Origin: Deinococcus indicus
Lineage (GTDB): Bacteria > Deinococcota > Deinococci > Deinococcales > Deinococcaceae
Length of the DNA: 57,264 nt
Reading direction: 5' to 3'
NCBI RefSeq assembly: GCF_002198095.1
Contig: NZ_NHMK01000018.1
Coordinates: 1 to 57,264, forward strand
In this document: piece after piece, positions 15,874 to 27,076 of the stretch
How the letters are laid out: every line of letters begins with the position of its first letter
Numbering within the stretch: position 1 is the first letter of the stretch
Notes under the pieces: model-generated
The model's database searches: none
The model's input: only the letters and a program-made list of their open reading frames with translations
Told to the model about the DNA's origin: nothing
Translations under genes and position numbers: made by a program

Positions 15874-16956
15874 TCAGACGCGCAGCGTGACCATGACCGC
15901 CATGTACCCGCCCCCGCCCGCCGCGCGGAAGATGGCGGGGCTCGTGGAGCCGCTGAACAGCAGCTCGGCTTCCCCCTCGATGGGACCCAGGGCGTCCAGA
16001 ACGTGCCGGGCGTTGAAGGCGAGGCTCATGGCGGGCTCGGTGCCGCCCTGCACCACGTCCAGGGTGTCCTGCGCGCGGCCGTAGTCGCCCTCGGCCGCCA
16101 GCCGCAGCTTGCCCTCGGACACCAGGAATTCCACGCGGTTGTTGGCGTTCTTGTCGGCCAGCACGGCCACGCGGTTCACGGCCTCCTTCAGGGCGGTGGC
16201 GGGCAGCGTGACCTGCAGCTTGATGTCCTTGGGAATCACGCGCTCGTAATCCGGGAAATCGCCGTCGAGCAGTTTCAGGTTCATGTGCACGCGGTCGGTC
16301 GTGACGCTCAGCATGCCGTCGCCGTACGTGAAGCGCGCCTCGCCGTCCTTGAGCACGCGGATCAGTTCATCGACGCTGCGGGCCGGGATGATCAGGTTGC
16401 GGCCGTCTCCACTGGCCGGGAAGTCACGGATGGCCACGCGGTACCCGTCCGAGGCAACCACGCGCGCGCCCTCGGGCCGGTGCTCGAGCTTGATGCCCCG
16501 GAACACGGCCTGGAAGGCCTCGTTGCTGGCGGCGTACCGCACGCTGGAAAAGGCGCGGGCCAGTTCCGTGGCGTCCAGGCTGACGTCGGCCTGCGCCGGG
16601 AAGCTCAGGGGCGGGTAGGCATCCAGGTCACCGGTCTGCAGTTTGAAGTCCGAGCCGCCGGCCCGCACGGCGAGTTCCGCGCCGCTGAGTTCCAGTTCGA
16701 CCAGTTCGCCGCCCAGGTTGCGGACGATCTGCGCGAACAGGTGGGCGGGCACCACGAAGTTCTGCGGGTCCCGGACCTCGGCCGGAACGAAGCACGACAG
16801 GTCGATTTCGAGGTTGGTGCCGCTGAGGGTCAGGCCTGCCTCGGTGGCCTCGACTTTCAGGGCCGTGAGCAGGGGGTTGCTGCTGCGACTGGGAACCACG
16901 CGTTCGAGGAGACCGAGCCCCTCACTGAGGATTTTTTTGGTGACGTGTACGTTCAT
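15874..16956 (-). CDS. dnaN: DNA polymerase III beta sliding clamp
   Basis: A 360-residue ring-forming processivity clamp. The N-terminal [37 protein letters not shown], the three repeated clamp domains and a C-terminus ending MAVMVTLRV (variant of the usual MPMR) are visible. It is separated from dnaA by oriC and reads in the same direction, the standard dnaA-oriC-dnaN order. ATG 16956 follows GAGAGGCAAGCC. Confidence 0.96.
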   Translation of the reverse strand: MNVHVTKKILSEGLGLLERVVPSRSSNPLLTALKVEATEAGLTLSGTNLEIDLSCFVPAEVRDPQNFVVPAHLFAQIVRNLGGELVELELSGAELAVRAGGSDFKLQTGDLDAYPPLSFPAQADVSLDATELARAFSSVRYAASNEAFQAVFRGIKLEHRPEGARVVASDGYRVAIRDFPASGDGRNLIIPARSVDELIRVLKDGEARFTYGDGMLSVTTDRVHMNLKLLDGDFPDYERVIPKDIKLQVTLPATALKEAVNRVAVLADKNANNRVEFLVSEGKLRLAAEGDYGRAQDTLDVVQGGTEPAMSLAFNARHVLDALGPIEGEAELLFSGSTSPAIFRAAGGGGYMAVMVTLRV

Positions 16957-16978
16957 GGCTTGCCTCTCTGTCTGGGTC

Positions 16979-17240
16979 CTATCTTTTATCTGTTCTTATC
17001 TTAAAAAAAGATAGTAGTAGTAGTAATAGGGCCTGTGGAAACTGTGGAAAAGTGGTCTAGGGCTGCGCCCAGCGCGGCTTTGCCCTGTGGACAAAATTGT
17101 GGATAAGTGGCGGTTTCCTGTGGATAACCTGTGGACAAAAAGCCCGGTTATCCACAGGGGTGTGGATGGCCTGGGTTATCCACAATTTTATCCACAGAAA
17201 AAACGGGGTTATCCACAGGTTATCCACAGGGTTATCCACA
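16979..17240. other. oriC: Chromosomal replication origin, oriC
   Basis: In the dnaA-dnaN gap I count eight perfect DnaA boxes (TTATCCACA or its complement) at 17098, 17119, 17148, 17176, 17188, 17209, 17220 and 17232, and near-matches at 17086 and 17130. The boxes from 17148 onward share one orientation, and those at 17098 and 17119 are opposite. On the dnaN side is an AT-rich segment (16979-17010) bounded by a CTATCTTTT/AAAAGATAG inverted repeat, then a DnaA-trio array. Confidence 0.93.
17012..17051. promoter_or_regulatory. DnaA-trio and flanking weak DnaA boxes (unwinding element)
   Basis: TAG TAG TAG TAG TAA TAG (17012-17029) is followed by GGCC and two variant boxes, TGTGGAAAC (17034) and TGTGGAAAA (17043). 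This has the order described for the Bacillus basal unwinding system: boxes, short GC spacer, trio repeats, AT-rich DNA. It marks where the strands should open, next to dnaN. Confidence 0.8.
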
Positions 17241-17316
17241 GCTTGTGAAACTGCGCACACAGTTTTGGAACGGGATTTGGAACTTATTCTGCCCACAGGA
17301 AAAACCGGACACGGTA

Positions 17317-18702
17317 TTATGCCTCATTCTCGTCGTCCGACAGGCCCTGCATCCGGCGCCGCAGCGTCTCGACAGCCGCCGTGATCTCGGGTTCGCGGCC
17401 CACCTGCTCCGTCACCTTGTTGATGGCGTGCATGACCGTCGAGTGGTCCCGCCCGAAGAACTGCCCGATCTCCGGCAGGGAATGGTCCGTCAGTTCACGG
17501 ATCAGGTACTGCGCCACCTGACGGGGCAGCACGACCTCCCGCACCCGTCCGGAACCCCGGATCACGTCCGGGGACATGTTGTAGTGCGCCGCCACCTGCC
17601 TCAGCACGTCCATCATCTCGACCTTGACTTCCTGCGGCGTGAACACGTTGCTCAGCGCCTTGGCCGCCACCGCCCGGCTGAAGGGCACGTTGTTCAGGCT
17701 GCAGAACGCCACCACCCGCATCAGCGCGCCTTCCAGCTCACGGATGTTGGTCGTCACCTGCCGCGCGATCAGTTCCAGGACCTCCTGCGGAATGTCGATG
17801 CGGTTGTGCTCGGCGTTCATCTTCAGGATCGCCACGCGCGTCTCATACTCCGGCGACTGGATATCCGTGATCAGACCCCACTCGAAACGGCTGCGCAGCC
17901 GCCCCTCCAGCGTCTGGATGTCCTTCGGCGGTCGGTCGGAACTCAGGATGATCTGCTTGTGGTTCTCGTACAGCGCGTTGAAGGTATGGAAGAACTCCTC
18001 CTGCGTGCGCTCCTTGCCGGCCAGGAACTGAATATCGTCGACCAGCAGCAGGTCCACGCTGCGGTAGCGGTTGCGGAACTGCGTCATGCGGTCCTCGCGG
18101 ATCGCGTTGATCAGGTCGTTCGTGAACGATTCGGTCGAGACGTACTCGATCCGTTTGCCCGGAAAGCGCTCGGTCATGTAATGCCCGACCGCGTGCATCA
18201 GGTGGGTCTTGCCCAGCCCGACGTCCCCGTAGATGAACAGCGGGTTGTACGCCTTGCCGGGCGACTCCGCGACCGCCAGCGCCGCCGCGTGCGCGAGGTT
18301 GTTGTTCGGCCCCACCACGAAGTTCTCGAAGGTGTACTTGGGGTTCAGGACCTTGCGGTTCTCGACCGGCGCGGGTGCCGGGGCGGCGCGTCCGGGCGGG
18401 GCGGGTGGGGGCGGCGGCGGGTCGCTGGGCAGCAGCAGCGCGTCCTGCGCGGCCGGCAGCACCTGGAAACTCACCTGCGGGTTCTGGGCGCCCAGACTGC
18501 GCAGCGCGTCCTCCAGCAACTCCAGGTAATGCTTGCGGAACCACTCCTGCGCGAACGAGTTCCGCACGCCCAGGACCAGCGACCCTTCCTGCACGCCCAG
18601 GTTCTTCACGGGGGCGAACCAGGTGTGGTATTCCACCTCTGAAATGTTCTTGCGGACGTACCCAAGCACGTCCGCCCAGATTTCCTGCGAGATAAGGCGC
18701 AC
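17317..18702 (-). CDS. dnaA: Chromosomal replication initiator DnaA
   Basis: About 461 residues. Domain I ([23 protein letters not shown]) binds helicase or regulators and domain II is a Pro/Ala-rich linker. The AAA+ domain III has Walker [10 protein letters not shown] (about 158-166) and Walker [15 protein letters not shown]. Domain IV has the box-binding helix [13 protein letters not shown]. The start is uncertain. GTG 18702 is the nearest usual start codon, but the GGGAGG ribosome-binding site overlaps it. A well-spaced start would fall on non-standard ATC about 9 nt further in, giving an N-terminus close to (M)SQEIW. Confidence 0.95.
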   Translation of the reverse strand: MRLISQEIWADVLGYVRKNISEVEYHTWFAPVKNLGVQEGSLVLGVRNSFAQEWFRKHYLELLEDALRSLGAQNPQVSFQVLPAAQDALLLPSDPPPPPPAPPGRAAPAPAPVENRKVLNPKYTFENFVVGPNNNLAHAAALAVAESPGKAYNPLFIYGDVGLGKTHLMHAVGHYMTERFPGKRIEYVSTESFTNDLINAIREDRMTQFRNRYRSVDLLLVDDIQFLAGKERTQEEFFHTFNALYENHKQIILSSDRPPKDIQTLEGRLRSRFEWGLITDIQSPEYETRVAILKMNAEHNRIDIPQEVLELIARQVTTNIRELEGALMRVVAFCSLNNVPFSRAVAAKALSNVFTPQEVKVEMMDVLRQVAAHYNMSPDVIRGSGRVREVVLPRQVAQYLIRELTDHSLPEIGQFFGRDHSTVMHAINKVTEQVGREPEITAAVETLRRRMQGLSDDENEA

Positions 18703-18797
18703 CTCCCTTAAGGCACTCTTGAAGCGGGGGTCAGCATACCACCCGGGCCGGCTTCTCTCGGGATCACCCTGGAGAGAAGCGGGCCGGGACGCCGTCT

Positions 18798-19769
18798 CTA
18801 CCCGGCCTGTTCTTCTCTCCACGCGGCCAGCGCCTGCGCCTCGCGGTCCGGGGTCAGGGCGTAGGTCAGGGCGGCCCCGGCACTCCAGGCGCGGGTGTCG
18901 CGGGCCGTCACGGCCGGGTCACGCAGGCTCAGGCCCGCCGCGAGTGCCCGGCTGTTGTCCACGTCCATCAGGCCCGCCTGCTCCGAGTGCTCCGGGAGAA
19001 ACAGCGGCAGTTCCCGGAAGCCCAGGCCCAGGCGTTCCAGGGCCTCCGCCGGCACCCATACCGGCTGCCGGACGCCCAGCACGCCCGCGAAGGCCGCCCA
19101 GCTCAGGCGCGGCCCGGCCACATTGAATACGCCGCCCACATTCTGCTCGACCATGCGTACCGTGAACTCGGCGAGGTCCCGCGCGTCGATCACCTGCACG
19201 TGATCCTCGCCGCTGCCGGGCAGCAGGGTCTCCCCCCCCCCCCTGGCCCGGTCCGGCCAGTACGGGTAGCGGGCCGTGCGATCGAACGGCCCCGCCACGA
19301 TCTGCGGCCGCAGGATGGTGGCGCGGTCCCCGAACGCTTCCTGCACGATCTGCTCGCAGGCCACCTTCAGCGGGCCGTAACTGGCGCCCGTCACCTCGGT
19401 CTGATCCTCGGGCGCGGGCGGCAGCAGCGGGTCGTCCTCCCGCACCGGGTGACGGCCTGGCTCGGCGTACACGCTGACCGTGCTGACGAACACGTAGCGG
19501 CCCACCCGGTCCCGCAGCCCCGCAGCACTCGCCCGCACGGCGGCCGGGGTGTACCCGCTGACATCCACGCAGGCGTCCCAGCGGCGGCCCGCCAGGGTGT
19601 CCAGGCCACCCGAATCGGCCCGGTCACCGCGCAGTCGCTCAACATTCTCTGGCAACTTGTCCGGGGACTGGCCGCGCGTCAGGATGCTCACGCGGTGCCC
19701 GCCCGCCAGGAACGCCAGCACGATGTGCCGGCCCACGAACTGCGTGCCGCCCAGAATCAGGATGTCCAT
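18798..19769 (-). CDS. NAD-dependent epimerase/dehydratase (extended SDR)
   Basis: A 323-residue extended short-chain dehydrogenase. The N-terminal GGTQFVG nucleotide-binding loop, the [11 protein letters not shown] strand and the YGPLK catalytic Tyr-Lys pair are all present. Similar proteins include sugar-nucleotide epimerase relatives and plant CSP41-like RNA-binding homologues; the substrate is unknown. A run of 12 G (coding strand, 19232-19243) encodes GGG in [12 protein letters not shown], a possible slippage site. It lies upstream of dnaA but is separated by about 95 nt. Confidence 0.85.
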   Translation of the reverse strand: MDILILGGTQFVGRHIVLAFLAGGHRVSILTRGQSPDKLPENVERLRGDRADSGGLDTLAGRRWDACVDVSGYTPAAVRASAAGLRDRVGRYVFVSTVSVYAEPGRHPVREDDPLLPPAPEDQTEVTGASYGPLKVACEQIVQEAFGDRATILRPQIVAGPFDRTARYPYWPDRARGGGETLLPGSGEDHVQVIDARDLAEFTVRMVEQNVGGVFNVAGPRLSWAAFAGVLGVRQPVWVPAEALERLGLGFRELPLFLPEHSEQAGLMDVDNSRALAAGLSLRDPAVTARDTRAWSAGAALTYALTPDREAQALAAWREEQAG

Positions 19770-19787
19770 GCGTCTATCCTGTCACGC

Positions 19788-20075
19788 ATGAAAGTCAGGT
19801 TCACCGGCGGCCGGGTCCGCGCCCGCATCGACGATCTGGAACTCGCGGCCCTGACGCGCGGCGAGTCCCTCGAAACCCGCGTCGAGTGGCCCGGCGGAGG
19901 CTGGACCCTGACCCTCGACCCGTACGGAGACACGCTGAGCGGGAGTGCCGGGCACCTGCGCGTGGGCCTGCGTGCCCGCCTACCGGAGCTGCTGGACCCC
20001 GCGCAGGAAGGCGTGACCCTGAACGGCCCGCCGCGCGTGACTGTGGAAAAGGACTTCGGCCCGCAGCACGGCTGA
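19788..20075 (+). CDS. Small conserved hypothetical protein (DUF7009-like?)
   Basis: A 95-residue protein starting MKVRFTGGRVRARIDDLELAALTRG. It resembles small proteins of the DUF7009 type (MKIRI...SVRLRL pattern), but I am unsure of the assignment. It is rich in short beta-like segments with no signal peptide or membrane helix. It diverges from the epimerase gene with 18 nt between starts, so their promoters must overlap the neighbour's coding sequence. Its stop is followed by repeat copy B. Confidence 0.65.
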   Translation: MKVRFTGGRVRARIDDLELAALTRGESLETRVEWPGGGWTLTLDPYGDTLSGSAGHLRVGLRARLPELLDPAQEGVTLNGPPRVTVEKDFGPQHG

Positions 20076-20080
20076 GATGA

Positions 20081-20210
20081 ACTCCGATTGAATGGGCTGC
20101 AAAGCCCGTTCAATCCGAGCGAAGCGAGTGGGAGAGCAACGGGTTCCGGACGTGAAGCTGACAAGCCGGCGATGTTCCGGGTTGTCGGCGAAACAGACGG
20201 AACTCGCCTG
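20081..20210 (+). repeat. Dispersed intergenic repeat, copy B
   Basis: About 130 bp starting 5 nt after the stop of the 95-residue gene. It aligns with copy A at 1920-2052 over nearly its whole length, with shared TCCGAGCGAAGCGAG, TCCGGACG and TTGTCGGCGAAAC. A short related core (CGAGCGAAGCGAG) also appears on the minus strand in the element at 34976-35112. Confidence 0.75.
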
Positions 20211-20216
20211 ATCAGG

Positions 20217-21320
20217 TCAACGTCGGCTCCAGCGCCCCCCGACCTCCTCGACCAGTCCGGCGAGTTGCAGCATGACCAGCGCGGTCTGCACGTCTGCCAG
20301 CGGCAGGCGCGCGCGGGCCTGAAGGTCGTCCAGAGTGGTGGGCGCGTTGATGGCGGCCAGCACCTGCGCCTGCTCGGACGGGAGGTTTAGCGCGGGTTGC
20401 TGCGGCACGCTACCCCACCCGAACTCGGTCAGGATGTCGGCGGCCGATTCGGTCAGGACCGCGCCGTCGCGGATCAGGGCGTGCGGCCCGGCGGCGCGGG
20501 GGTCCCCGGCGCGGCCCGGCACGGCGAACACGGTGCGCCCGCATTCCAGCGCGTGCGTGGCGGTGATCAGCGACCCGCTCTTGCGTTCGCCCTCGACGAC
20601 CAGCGTCCCGGCACTCAGGGCGGCGATCAGGCGGTTACGGGTCGGGAAGTGATGCTGCGCGGGACCGGTCCCCAGCGGGTACTCGCTGATCAGCGTGAGC
20701 CGTTCGGCCAGTCGCTCGTTCTCGCGGGGGTAGATGACGTTCACGGCGCTGCCCAGCACGCCCACGCTGAGGCCCCCCGCCTCGACCGCCGCGCCGTGCG
20801 CCGCCGTGTCCACGCCGCGCGCCAGTCCACTGACCACGACCACGCCGGCGCGGGCCAGGTCCGCCGCGACCGTGCGGGTCAGCGAGACCGCGTGAGGACT
20901 GGCGGCGCGCGTGCCCACGATCCCGACGGCGCGCGGCACGACCGGCAGGTCCGGCAGGTCGCCCAGCACCCACAGGACCGCCGGGGCGTCCTCCAGCGCG
21001 TCCAGGGCGGGCGGGTAACCGTCCAGTCCGCGCCCGAGCAGGGTCACGCCCAGCCGGGCGGCCTCGGCCAGTTCCGCCCCTGCCTGTTCAGCGGCCTTCG
21101 GGGTGCCGATGGCGGCCAGACTGCGGATGTCCAGGCCCGGCACGCCGCGCAGTTCGCTGCGGGGAGCACGCAGCGCCGCGTGCGCCGACCCGAAGTGGGC
21201 GCGCAGGCTCTCGGTGCGGCGTGGGCCCAGTCCCGGCGTGAAGCGCAGGGTCAGCAGCGCCAGCAGTTCCTCCGGCGCGGACGGAACGTGCAGGTCGGCG
21301 AACAGGGGGCGACTGGTCAC
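20217..21320 (-). CDS. dprA: DNA processing protein DprA
   Basis: A 367-residue protein that binds incoming single-stranded DNA and loads RecA during natural transformation. The N-terminal helix-hairpin region is followed by the Rossmann-like core with [48 protein letters not shown] and the RKSGSLITA motif. The C-terminal winged-helix domain ([24 protein letters not shown]) is complete. It is monocistronic or first in line. Deinococcus species are naturally transformable, so the presence fits. Confidence 0.95.
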   Translation of the reverse strand: MTSRPLFADLHVPSAPEELLALLTLRFTPGLGPRRTESLRAHFGSAHAALRAPRSELRGVPGLDIRSLAAIGTPKAAEQAGAELAEAARLGVTLLGRGLDGYPPALDALEDAPAVLWVLGDLPDLPVVPRAVGIVGTRAASPHAVSLTRTVAADLARAGVVVVSGLARGVDTAAHGAAVEAGGLSVGVLGSAVNVIYPRENERLAERLTLISEYPLGTGPAQHHFPTRNRLIAALSAGTLVVEGERKSGSLITATHALECGRTVFAVPGRAGDPRAAGPHALIRDGAVLTESAADILTEFGWGSVPQQPALNLPSEQAQVLAAINAPTTLDDLQARARLPLADVQTALVMLQLAGLVEEVGGRWSRR

Positions 21321-21405
21321 CCGGTCAGAATACGGTCCGGCCCGGACCGGGCGCAGCGGCAGGCACGGTCCGCCCGGTGGGGGTGCCGCTGCGCCCGGTG
21401 GGCTC

Positions 21406-22824
21406 TCAGGCGCGGGCGGGCAGGGGCGGTTCGTTCAGCAGGTCCGCCTCGTCCATGTCGTTGGGGTCGTCGGGGTCGTCGCTGTCGTCGCCGAGGGCTG
21501 CGCCGGGAAGCGCCAGCGTGAACAGCGCCCCGCCCTGCGGGTGGTTCTGGCCGGTCAGGGTGCCGCCGTGCATCAGCGCGATCTGCCGTGACACGCTCAG
21601 GCCCAGGCCGCTGCTGCCTGCCCCGCTCACGAACGGCTGGAAGATCCGCTCGCCCAGTTCCGGCGGCAGGCCCGGCCCGCTGTCGCGCACCGTGAAGGTC
21701 AGCCACTCGGGCGTCTCGGTCAGGGTGACGGTCACGGTCCCGTCCGTTCCGGCGGCGCGGCGGGCGTTGGCGGTCAGGTTCCGCAGCGCCTGCGTCAGCC
21801 GGTCCGGGTCGCACAGGATGCCGCCGGTCCAGTCGCCCTCGAAGGTCGTGCCGGGCACCAGCCGGTCCACGCGGCCCCGCAGCGTCCGGGCCGGGATGTA
21901 ATGCCACGCGAGTTTCATCTCCAGTTCCCCGCGCGCCAGCTGCATCAGGTCCTGCGTGGTGAAGGTCAGTTCGTCCGCGACCAGCGAGGCCCGCTGCACC
22001 TCCGGGTCGTTCGTGCGTTCCTCGGCGCGTTGCAGGCTGGCCTTCAGGACGGTCAGCGGCGCGCCCAGCTCATGCACGATCTGCCCCAGCAGTTGCTTTT
22101 CACGCGCCTGCCCGTCCTCGATGCGGACCAGCAGGCGGTTGATGGCGGTCAGCAGGCGGTGAACCTCGTCCTCCTGCGCCGGCAGCGGCAGCGTGGCCAG
22201 ACTGCGGGTCGGGTCGATGCGGTCCGCGAGGTTCGCGGCGTGCTCCAGGCCGCTCAGGGCGCGGCGGCCCACCCACCAGCCGGTCAGCAGCAGCAGCAGC
22301 GGCGCCACGATCAGCGCCAGCAGCAGCGCGCTCAGGGCACTCTGCCTCGCGGCGATCAGGTCCACCTCCGGCAGGCCCACCCACAGCGTCCCGAAATCCC
22401 CGACCGGGCGCTGCACGGCCCGCACGCTGGTGTCCTGCACGGTCACCTGCCCCTGCGTGCCGAAGGGGAACGGCGCGTCGTTGAATTCCCGCAGGATCGG
22501 ACTGGTCGCGTACACCACGCCCTCCGCGTCGATCAGCATGGTGTACGCGCTGGCACTGCCGGCCGTGCGGCCCAGCCCGCGCTGCACGCCCGTGAACGCC
22601 TCGGCCAGCGTGTCCGCCCGTTCATTCAGGCGGTCCGTGAACTGCTGGTCCATGCGCGACAGCAGCAGCGTCACCACGCCCAAGCTGGTCAGCAGGATCA
22701 GCACCAGCGCCAGCAGGCTGTACGTCAGGGCCAGCCGGAACCGCAGCGAGTGCCGCCACGCCACCCGCGCCGACACCAGCCCCCCGCCGGGCAGCATCAG
22801 TGCGGCGGGGCGCGGCGGGCTCAT
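21406..22824 (-). CDS. Sensor histidine kinase
   Basis: A 472-residue two-component sensor. It has a transmembrane helix near 30-55, an extracytoplasmic sensor of about 120 residues, a second helix near 178-200, a HAMP-like linker and a HisKA domain with the phospho-acceptor in IVHELGAPL (about 250). The HATPase domain has an N-box NLTANARRA, a G1 box DSGPGLP and a G2 box GLGLSVSRQ. The C-terminus is acidic ([18 protein letters not shown]). It overlaps the response regulator by one nucleotide (TGATG), so the pair is co-translated. The signal is unknown. Confidence 0.93.
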   Translation of the reverse strand: MSPPRPAALMLPGGGLVSARVAWRHSLRFRLALTYSLLALVLILLTSLGVVTLLLSRMDQQFTDRLNERADTLAEAFTGVQRGLGRTAGSASAYTMLIDAEGVVYATSPILREFNDAPFPFGTQGQVTVQDTSVRAVQRPVGDFGTLWVGLPEVDLIAARQSALSALLLALIVAPLLLLLTGWWVGRRALSGLEHAANLADRIDPTRSLATLPLPAQEDEVHRLLTAINRLLVRIEDGQAREKQLLGQIVHELGAPLTVLKASLQRAEERTNDPEVQRASLVADELTFTTQDLMQLARGELEMKLAWHYIPARTLRGRVDRLVPGTTFEGDWTGGILCDPDRLTQALRNLTANARRAAGTDGTVTVTLTETPEWLTFTVRDSGPGLPPELGERIFQPFVSGAGSSGLGLSVSRQIALMHGGTLTGQNHPQGGALFTLALPGAALGDDSDDPDDPNDMDEADLLNEPPLPARA

Positions 22825-23483
22825 CAGGCCTGCAGCACGTACCCGACGTTGCGGATCGTGCGGATTCTCAGGTCACTGCCCGCATGTTCCAGTTTCTTGC
22901 GCAGCTGCGAGATCCGCACCTCGACCGAGTTGCTGTTCGGCGTCTCCCACCCGTACAGGTGAGACTCGATGTCCGCGCGCGAGAACACCCGCTCGGGCGT
23001 GCGCATCATCAGTTCCAGGATGCGGGCCTCGTGCTCGGTCAGGTTGGTGTGCTTGTCGTCCACGGTCAGCAGCAGGCTGCTGGTGGACAGGCTGGTGTTG
23101 CCCAGGTTCACGCCGGACCCGGCCGCCGTGCGCCGCAGCAGCGCCGTGATGCGCGCGTCGAGTTCCGGCATGGCGAACGGTTTGGTCAGGTAGTCGTCCG
23201 CGCCGGCATTCAGGCCCGCCACACGCTCCTGCACGCCGCTGCGCGCCGACAGCACCAGGACCGGCGTGCTGGAGTACTGCCGCAGCGCCTGCACGAGGTC
23301 CAGGCCGTCGCCGTCCGGCAGGTTCAGGTCCAGCAGGATCAGCTGGGCGGTGTGCGTACCCAGCCACGCCTGCGCGTCCCTGAGGGTGGCGGCGTGATGC
23401 ACCTGGTACTCGCCGGACAGGTACTCCTTGAGCAGCGGCCCGAGGTGCGGATCGTCTTCGACAACAAGAATCTGGGCCAGCAT
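22824..23483 (-). CDS. Response regulator, OmpR/PhoB family
   Basis: A 219-residue transcription regulator. The receiver domain has the acidic pair EDD near 8-10, the phospho-Asp in [13 protein letters not shown] near 51-55 and Lys in YLTKPF near 100. The winged-helix output has [33 protein letters not shown] and [14 protein letters not shown]. It is the cognate partner of the overlapping downstream histidine kinase. A ribosome-binding site AAGGAGAACGTC precedes ATG 23483. Confidence 0.95.
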   Translation of the reverse strand: MLAQILVVEDDPHLGPLLKEYLSGEYQVHHAATLRDAQAWLGTHTAQLILLDLNLPDGDGLDLVQALRQYSSTPVLVLSARSGVQERVAGLNAGADDYLTKPFAMPELDARITALLRRTAAGSGVNLGNTSLSTSSLLLTVDDKHTNLTEHEARILELMMRTPERVFSRADIESHLYGWETPNSNSVEVRISQLRKKLEHAGSDLRIRTIRNVGYVLQA

Positions 23484-23570
23484 GACGTTCTCCTTGTGGG
23501 GCGGTCGGGGGGACCGCCGGGAAATGGAAGTTCCGGGTCCGATCCTAGCGCGCCGCCCGCGTCGCTTCTT

Positions 23571-23981
23571 TTACTTCTTGTTTGCGGGGGCGTTCGCGGG
23601 CGCGGACCTCAGGCCGGGCAGGGTCACGGGGCTACCGGGCACCTGTAGCGTCACCGTGAGCTTGAAGGCCGTCAGGAAGCGCGCGATGCCCTGCGGGCCG
23701 TTGTCAGCCTGCAGGTCCAGCTGGCCGCCACGTAACACGCCGCTGTAGCGGCTCTTCAGGCCCGGAAAGGTGTTCCTGGCGCGTTCCTCGTCGCTGGGCG
23801 CGAACAGCACCACGACCGGACCGTTGTAATCCCCGACCAACCGCACCCGCAGCTGAGTGCCGCTGCTCTCGCCGTCGCCCAGTTTGGTCTGCAGTTCACT
23901 GTCCCACACGCTGAGTTTCAGGGCGTGTGCGGGCGTGGACAGCAGCAGGGCGGACAGCAGCAGGGCAGGGAACTTGGGCAT
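23571..23981 (-). CDS. Secreted hypothetical protein
   Basis: A 136-residue protein with a clear Sec signal peptide (MPKFPALLLSALLLSTPAHA, cleavage after AHA). The mature part is small and beta-rich, ends in a Pro/Ala/Asn/Lys tail (SAPANAPANKK) and has no catalytic motif I recognise. It lies 87 nt upstream of the two-component system on the same strand and might be its input or target, but this is only position-based. The region upstream, 23982-24194, holds no supported gene. Confidence 0.75.
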   Translation of the reverse strand: MPKFPALLLSALLLSTPAHALKLSVWDSELQTKLGDGESSGTQLRVRLVGDYNGPVVVLFAPSDEERARNTFPGLKSRYSGVLRGGQLDLQADNGPQGIARFLTAFKLTVTLQVPGSPVTLPGLRSAPANAPANKK

Positions 23982-24194
23982 GATGGTCGGGGGATCTCCT
24001 GGGGTCGGGTCAGGCCACTGGGGCCAGCGGGGAACGGGGGGCGGCAGGCCGGACGGGATTCCCGACCTGTGATTGCCCAGCCTACCGCCTGGACCTGACG
24101 CGCCGCTGAAGTCCCGGCCCCAATTGCCCACCGAGCCTGAAGGAACCCACGGAGCCGGAAGGAAAGGGCCGCGCCAACCCCCACGCAGCAGGGC

Positions 24195-24219
24195 AGGCCG
24201 GACACCGACGGTCCGGCCT
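24195..24219. terminator. Hairpin downstream of the dehydrogenase operon
   Basis: AGGCCGGAC/GTCCGGCCT perfect 9-bp stem with a 7-nt loop, 29 nt after the E2 stop. There is no T-run on the minus-strand side, so termination efficiency is doubtful. Confidence 0.4.
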
Positions 24220-24247
24220 CTCCCCTGTCGGTCGTTCTGGGTCGTCT

Positions 24248-25765
<1,518 letters not shown>

Positions 25766-25783
25766 GGGGAACCTCGGGAGGGC

Positions 25784-26017
25784 TCAGCGCAGCACGAACG
25801 TGCGCAGCAGCCCGTAGATGATGAGCAGGAGGGCCAGTCCCTGAATCCAGCGTTCCCCGCGCGCGTACACCCAGGCGCTGACGCCCAGCAGGGCGAACAT
25901 GCCGCCGATCGCGGCGCTCTGCCACGGTTCGGCCAGCCGGCCCGCCAGGGCGTACAGCGCGAAGCCGATCACCAGGCCGATGGTGCCCAGCAGGGGACGA
26001 AGCAGGTCGGGTTTCAT
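25784..26017 (-). CDS. Small membrane protein within the dehydrogenase operon
   Basis: A 77-residue protein with about three hydrophobic helices (LLGTIGLVIGFALYALAG, AAIGGMFALLGVSAWVYA, WIQGLALLLIIYGLLRTFVL). I do not recognise a family. It lies between the E1beta and E2 genes in the same direction, 18 nt before E2 and 30 nt after E1beta, and so is part of the operon. It could anchor or adjust the enzyme, or simply be a passenger. Confidence 0.65.
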   Translation of the reverse strand: MKPDLLRPLLGTIGLVIGFALYALAGRLAEPWQSAAIGGMFALLGVSAWVYARGERWIQGLALLLIIYGLLRTFVLR

Positions 26018-26047
26018 GGGGTTCAGGGTACGGCGTTCAGGGGGCGG

Positions 26048-27076
26048 TCAGTAGTTCAGCGCGCGGACGCAGGCGGCCACGATGCGGTTCGGGCCGGGCA
26101 GGTACACCTTGTCCTGCACGTACGGGTACGGCGTGTCGAAGCCCGCCACCTGTCCGACCGGGGCGGTCAGGGAATCGAAGACCTGCTCCTGGATGACGTA
26201 CGCGACCTCGCCCATGAAGTTGCTGATGCGCGGCGCCTCGCTGACGAGCACGGCGCGGCCGGTCTTCTCGACGCTGCTCAGGACGCGGTCCTTGTCCCAG
26301 GGCACCAGCGAGCGCAGGTCGATGACCTCCACGCTGACACCCTCGGCGGCCAGGGCGTCGGCGGCCCTCTCCAGGTCCGGCATGACGCCCCCGTACCCGA
26401 TCAGGGACAGGTCCGTGCCCTCGCGGCGCACGGCGGCCTCGCCGAACTTCACGACGTAGTCGTGGGCGGGCACCTCGCCCTTGGCGGCGCGGTACAGGCG
26501 TTTGGGTTCGAAGAAGATCACGGGGTCCTCGCCGCGCACGGCGCTGCGCAGCAGGCCCTTGGCGTCGTAGGGCGTGCTGGGCATCACGACCTTCAGGCCC
26601 GGCGTGTGCGTGTAGTAACTCTCGGGGCTCTGGCTGTGGTGGTGCCCGCCCTTCACGCCGCCGCCCGACGGCGTGCGGATGACCATGGGGGCCGTGAACT
26701 GCCCGCCCGACCGGTAACGGATCTTGGCGGCCTGCGAGATGATCTGGTCGAAGCCGGGCCCCATGTAGTCCGCGAACTGAATTTCTGCGATGGGGCGCAG
26801 GCCGCGCACGGCCATGCCCACGGCGGCGCCCACGATGCTGGCCTCGCTCAGGGGCGTGTCGAACACGCGGCGCGGCCCGAAGCGTTCCTGCAGGCCGGCG
26901 GTCGCCATGAACACGCCGCCGCGCGCGCCGACGTCCTCGCCGAACAGCACGACGCGGCTGTCGCGTTCCATCTCCTCGGCGATGGTCTCGGTCACGGCCT
27001 GAATCAGGTTGATGGTGCGCGCGCCGCTGTCGGCGTCGGTCCCCTGGGTGGGGGTGCGTTCCTGCGTGGCGGTCAT
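26048..27076 (-). CDS. bkdA2: 2-oxoacid dehydrogenase E1 beta subunit
   Basis: A 342-residue beta subunit of the thiamine-diphosphate-dependent E1. Typical features are [35 protein letters not shown], the [21 protein letters not shown] helix, [29 protein letters not shown] and the C-terminal [17 protein letters not shown]. It starts at ATG 27076, overlapping the alpha-subunit stop by 4 nt. With the alpha subunit it forms the E1 heterotetramer that decarboxylates the 2-oxoacid and passes the acyl group to E2. Confidence 0.94.
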   Translation of the reverse strand: MTATQERTPTQGTDADSGARTINLIQAVTETIAEEMERDSRVVLFGEDVGARGGVFMATAGLQERFGPRRVFDTPLSEASIVGAAVGMAVRGLRPIAEIQFADYMGPGFDQIISQAAKIRYRSGGQFTAPMVIRTPSGGGVKGGHHHSQSPESYYTHTPGLKVVMPSTPYDAKGLLRSAVRGEDPVIFFEPKRLYRAAKGEVPAHDYVVKFGEAAVRREGTDLSLIGYGGVMPDLERAADALAAEGVSVEVIDLRSLVPWDKDRVLSSVEKTGRAVLVSEAPRISNFMGEVAYVIQEQVFDSLTAPVGQVAGFDTPYPYVQDKVYLPGPNRIVAACVRALNY

